Shown: positions 61,401-64,000 of the stretch, one piece after another
How positions within the stretch are numbered: the first letter of the stretch is position 1
Layout of the letters: each line of letters begins with the position of its first letter
Assembly (NCBI RefSeq): GCF_001577835.2
Contig: NC_029516.1
Location: forward strand, 69,546,380-69,610,379
Origin: Coturnix japonica
Lineage: Eukaryota > Chordata > Aves > Galliformes > Phasianidae
DNA length: 64,000 bases
Direction of reading: 5' to 3'
Made by a program: the position numbers and the translations under genes
The notes under the pieces: model-generated
Told to the model about the DNA's origin: nothing
Seen by the model: only the letters and a program-made list of their open reading frames with translations
Databases searched by the model: none

Positions 61401-63919
61401 CATCCCCCTTTTCCTCCTTCCCCACTGTTGCTGTCTGGCACTGAGCAGCTCACGAGCATCTCCACCTCTTCTGCTCTTCTTTTTTTCAGGTGGTACCATG
61501 GGCATCTGTCAGGTGCTGCAGCTGAATCACTTCTCCAGGCCAAAGCCACCCCATGGACCTTCTTGGTGCGGGAGAGCCTCAGCAAACCTGGGGATTTTGT
61601 CTTGTCCGTCCTGACTGACCAACCTAAACCTGGGTCTGATGCTCCACCACCTGGAGCAAGCAGTGCCTCTGGGGCCCGGCTCAAAGTCACCCACATCAAG
61701 ATCATGTGTGAGGTGAGCGGGTGGAAGAGCAAAAGGAGGAGGGAGTAGATGTTTCTACCTGTCATCTCTGCTATCTCCTCAAAAGCCCTGTCATCTTGAT
61801 GAGCACTGTTTATGAATTTGGATCAAAGTGCTGTCACCTCGCAGGTTCCTTATGTTCTCTTGTAGAACTGGGTGACCATTGGCAGTGCTGGGTGCTCAGA
61901 CGTTGAAGGAAACAGGATGAGGTGTGTCTGAGAACTCCAGCACAGGGAGTCGAATGAAAGAGATAGGAAGATTCACAATCTCATGTTGAGTTTATCAACA
62001 GACTTAAAAGCTCTTGGCGGAGATGGAGGTATTGGCAAGGTCTCCAGACTTAGTCTGGAGGATGTTGCACCTCTCTGTAACAAGCTCTTCTCTCTTTCAT
62101 TTGAAGCTATGCACGAAATGGAGGGATATTTCAAGGACAAAGAGCAATAGGCCTTAAATGAGAATTGAAGGCAGTATTTCCTCCAGGCTTCCATCCACTA
62201 AGGAATCAGCCCACCATGAACTCAGTGCTGTCAAGCTGCCACTTGGTGACTCTATTCTAGATGGCACAAAGTGATTCCTATGACTTTGAACCTCAGATTC
62301 CTCTTTCTTCCTGAGCACTACCAGCTTTGCATGCAGGAACGTTATGGGATGTAACGTGTTGTTTCTCCATTTAGAATGGACGTTATACAGTTGGAGGCGC
62401 TGAGAAGTTTGACAGCTTGGCAGATCTTGTGGAACACTTCAAGAAGACGGGGATTGAAGAGGTGTCTGGCTCTTTTGTATACCTGAAGCAGGTAAATTCT
62501 GTTTCCTCTATTTCTCAAGGATCCTTTGGAGGGATTCGCTGTTTGTTTGTTCTCTTGCTCCTTGTTGTCCACAAAGGAGACTTTGATCTTTAGTAGGTAT
62601 TTTCCCATCCGCAGCCCTACTATGCTACAAGAGTGAATGCTGCTGACATTGAGAATAGAGTGCATGAACTCAACAAGAAGAGTTTATCTGAGGAAACATC
62701 GAAGGCTGGATTCTGGGAGGAATTTGATGTAAGAAGCAGCATGGGGATATTACTCTGGCTTTTTGGGGAGCTCCTGTGCACTATTTAACTACCCATCACC
62801 GATTTCTCAGGCAGTCTTGCAACTCAATGTCAGTTTGTCTCTGAAATGAATCTGTTTAGATCTCAGGAGTAAGCATTATCTTTAAGTGAACCCAGTGAGG
62901 TAGAAATGTACTTTTTCATGGATAGAACTAGTCACTGAAGCAGTAAGAGCATGAACTTTGGACTTTTCAAGGCTAGGTTAACTTTTTACCTCTCTATTCC
63001 TCGACAAGCATGCCCACGTACCCCTAGAGATACCACTGTTCCTCTGAGTGACCACCTACGCCGTCACTGTCATCTTGCCCTAACTTTCTCTTCCTTTCAG
63101 AGCCTGCAAAAACAGGAAGCCAAACAACTATTTGACCGTCACGAGGGTCAGAGACCTGAAAACAAGAGCAAGAATCGATACAAGAACATCTTGCCTTGTG
63201 AGTCTATCTCCTCCACTGTAAAAAGAGCAAAGAGATGGAGACAGGCAATGAAGAGGTGTCCAAGTCACCTCTGGCCCTGCCTCAGCCTGTTCTGTCCTCC
63301 AGAATGGATTATGAAGTCTGCAGCATAGGGGATTTAAAAGGTGATAAAAGGTCACAGCCTTTACATGCTCTTGAAGGAGGAAATGAGGGAGGAAAGCGTC
63401 AGACTAGCTAATGGGACAGTCTGTCATGGGAGAACTGGAAGCACACATTAAAATTACTCTGACCCCAGAGAAGGAGAGGTTAAAATCAGGAGCACGCTGC
63501 ATACACTGGGTAACATGAATGAGGTGGCAGGAGTCAGTGAGAGATTTGTGTGGCTGGGCACAGGGTGTCTCACTGCTCTTTATTCTTGACTGCACCCCTA
63601 GTTGATCACTCTAGAGTCATCCTCCGAGGAAGGGACCCAAACATCCCTGGATCTGACTATATCAACGCCAACTACGTAAAGGTGAGATTACTGAAAGATG
63701 GCCGTATGCCCAAAGTGGGAGAGCGGAGCAGCAGTTCTTGCAGCATTCCTCATCTTTCCCTTTCCACAGAACAATCTGATCAGTCCGGATGAGTGCTCCA
63801 AGACCTACATCGCTAGTCAGGGTTGTCTGGATACCACCGTCAATGACTTCTGGCAAATGGTGTGGCAGGAGAACACACATATTATTGTTATGACCACACG
63901 GGAAGTAGAAAAAGGACGG
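58464..63919 (+). CDS. PTPN6: PTPN6 (SHP-1) tyrosine phosphatase; 3' partial
   Basis: SHP-1 is a cytosolic tyrosine phosphatase that dampens immune-receptor signalling after its SH2 domains bind ITIM motifs. Visible exons are 58464-58471, 58737-58859, 59177-59371, 61490-61712, 62375-62491, 62615-62728, 63101-63197, 63602-63681 and 63770-63919, giving 369 residues in continuous phase; the rest lies right of the window. The N-terminus [15 protein letters not shown] is the haematopoietic isoform start. The N-SH2 phosphotyrosine Arg is in [11 protein letters not shown], and that of C-SH2 in [13 protein letters not shown]. The phosphatase domain starts in [10 protein letters not shown]-type sequence ([16 protein letters not shown]) and runs through NFWQM-like [14 protein letters not shown] to TTREVEKGR. 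The catalytic HCSAGIGR is not yet reached. The C-SH2 domain carries about eleven extra residues ([13 protein letters not shown]). The epithelial first exon was not found. Confidence 0.96.
58489..58513. repeat. Short TG-rich microsatellite in PTPN6 intron 1
   Basis: A TG tract with one C interruption starts 18 bp after the first donor of PTPN6. Confidence 0.85.
59372..61489 (+). other. PTPN6: PTPN6 intron between the two SH2 domains
   Basis: The 2.1-kb intron separates ...NCSDPTTE from RWYHGHLSG. No repeat or RNA gene was recognised. Its last 200 bp are pyrimidine-rich and end at a strong acceptor (ttttttcag). Confidence 0.7.
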
Positions 63920-64000
63920 GTAAGAAGGTGTCTTGGAACTGCCCTTTTTTCCCTTTCAGTCATAGCTGTTTTCTTTCTCTCCTGCCTTCTGCCTGTCTCC

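Noticed and set aside
58464-64000. miR-200c/miR-141 cluster, near PTPN6 in mammals
   Set aside because: It lies downstream of PTPN6 in human, beyond the right edge here; no mature sequence was seen in the window.

Overview
The window is vertebrate nuclear DNA, almost certainly avian and probably galliform. The evidence is interspersed CR1 LINE fragments, GT-AG spliced genes with small introns, CpG-island promoters, and a triosephosphate isomerase that differs only slightly from the chicken protein as I remember it. The gene order matches the gene-dense human 12p13 / mouse chromosome 6 cluster.

From left to right, all on the + strand: USP5 (169-9929; first exon lies off the left edge), TPI1 (10665-13037), LRRC23 (13884-19216), ENO2 (5' exon ending 20155, coding 21960-26894), ATN1 (exon 1 ending 31704, a 12.2-kb intron, coding 44104-51001), a U7 snRNA gene (52364-52423), C12orf57/GRCC10 (52497-53050) and the 5' half of PTPN6/SHP-1 (58464-63919, running off the right edge). 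All coding exons given were checked for reading-phase continuity and GT-AG borders. The first five genes are tightly packed head to tail: USP5's poly(A) signal lies about 230 bp from the TPI1 TATA box, and TPI1's about 430 bp from the LRRC23 start codon. SPSB2, which lies between TPI1 and LRRC23 in human, has no room here.

The genes are functionally mixed: ubiquitin recycling (USP5), two glycolytic enzymes (TPI1, ENO2), a sperm-flagellum radial-spoke protein (LRRC23), a transcriptional corepressor (ATN1), histone pre-mRNA 3' processing RNA (U7), a small conserved protein (C12orf57) and an SH2-domain phosphatase (PTPN6). They form a conserved neighbourhood rather than a pathway.

The least gene-dense parts are the ENO2-ATN1 gap (with an unassigned CpG-rich promoter-like block near 28.4 kb), ATN1 intron 1, and the C12orf57-PTPN6 gap. 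The last gap holds CR1 copies and a decayed ERV-L-like fossil with a CR1 nested inside it.

I found no wholly new biological system. The strongest points are the short U7 snRNA gene with a good PSE, lying 74 bp upstream of the C12orf57 start codon; an ATN1 that essentially lacks the polyglutamine tract; a conserved USP5 alternative 5' splice site; an 11-residue enlargement in the PTPN6 C-SH2 domain; and a partial duplication of the ENO2 3' end that includes the poly(A) signal.
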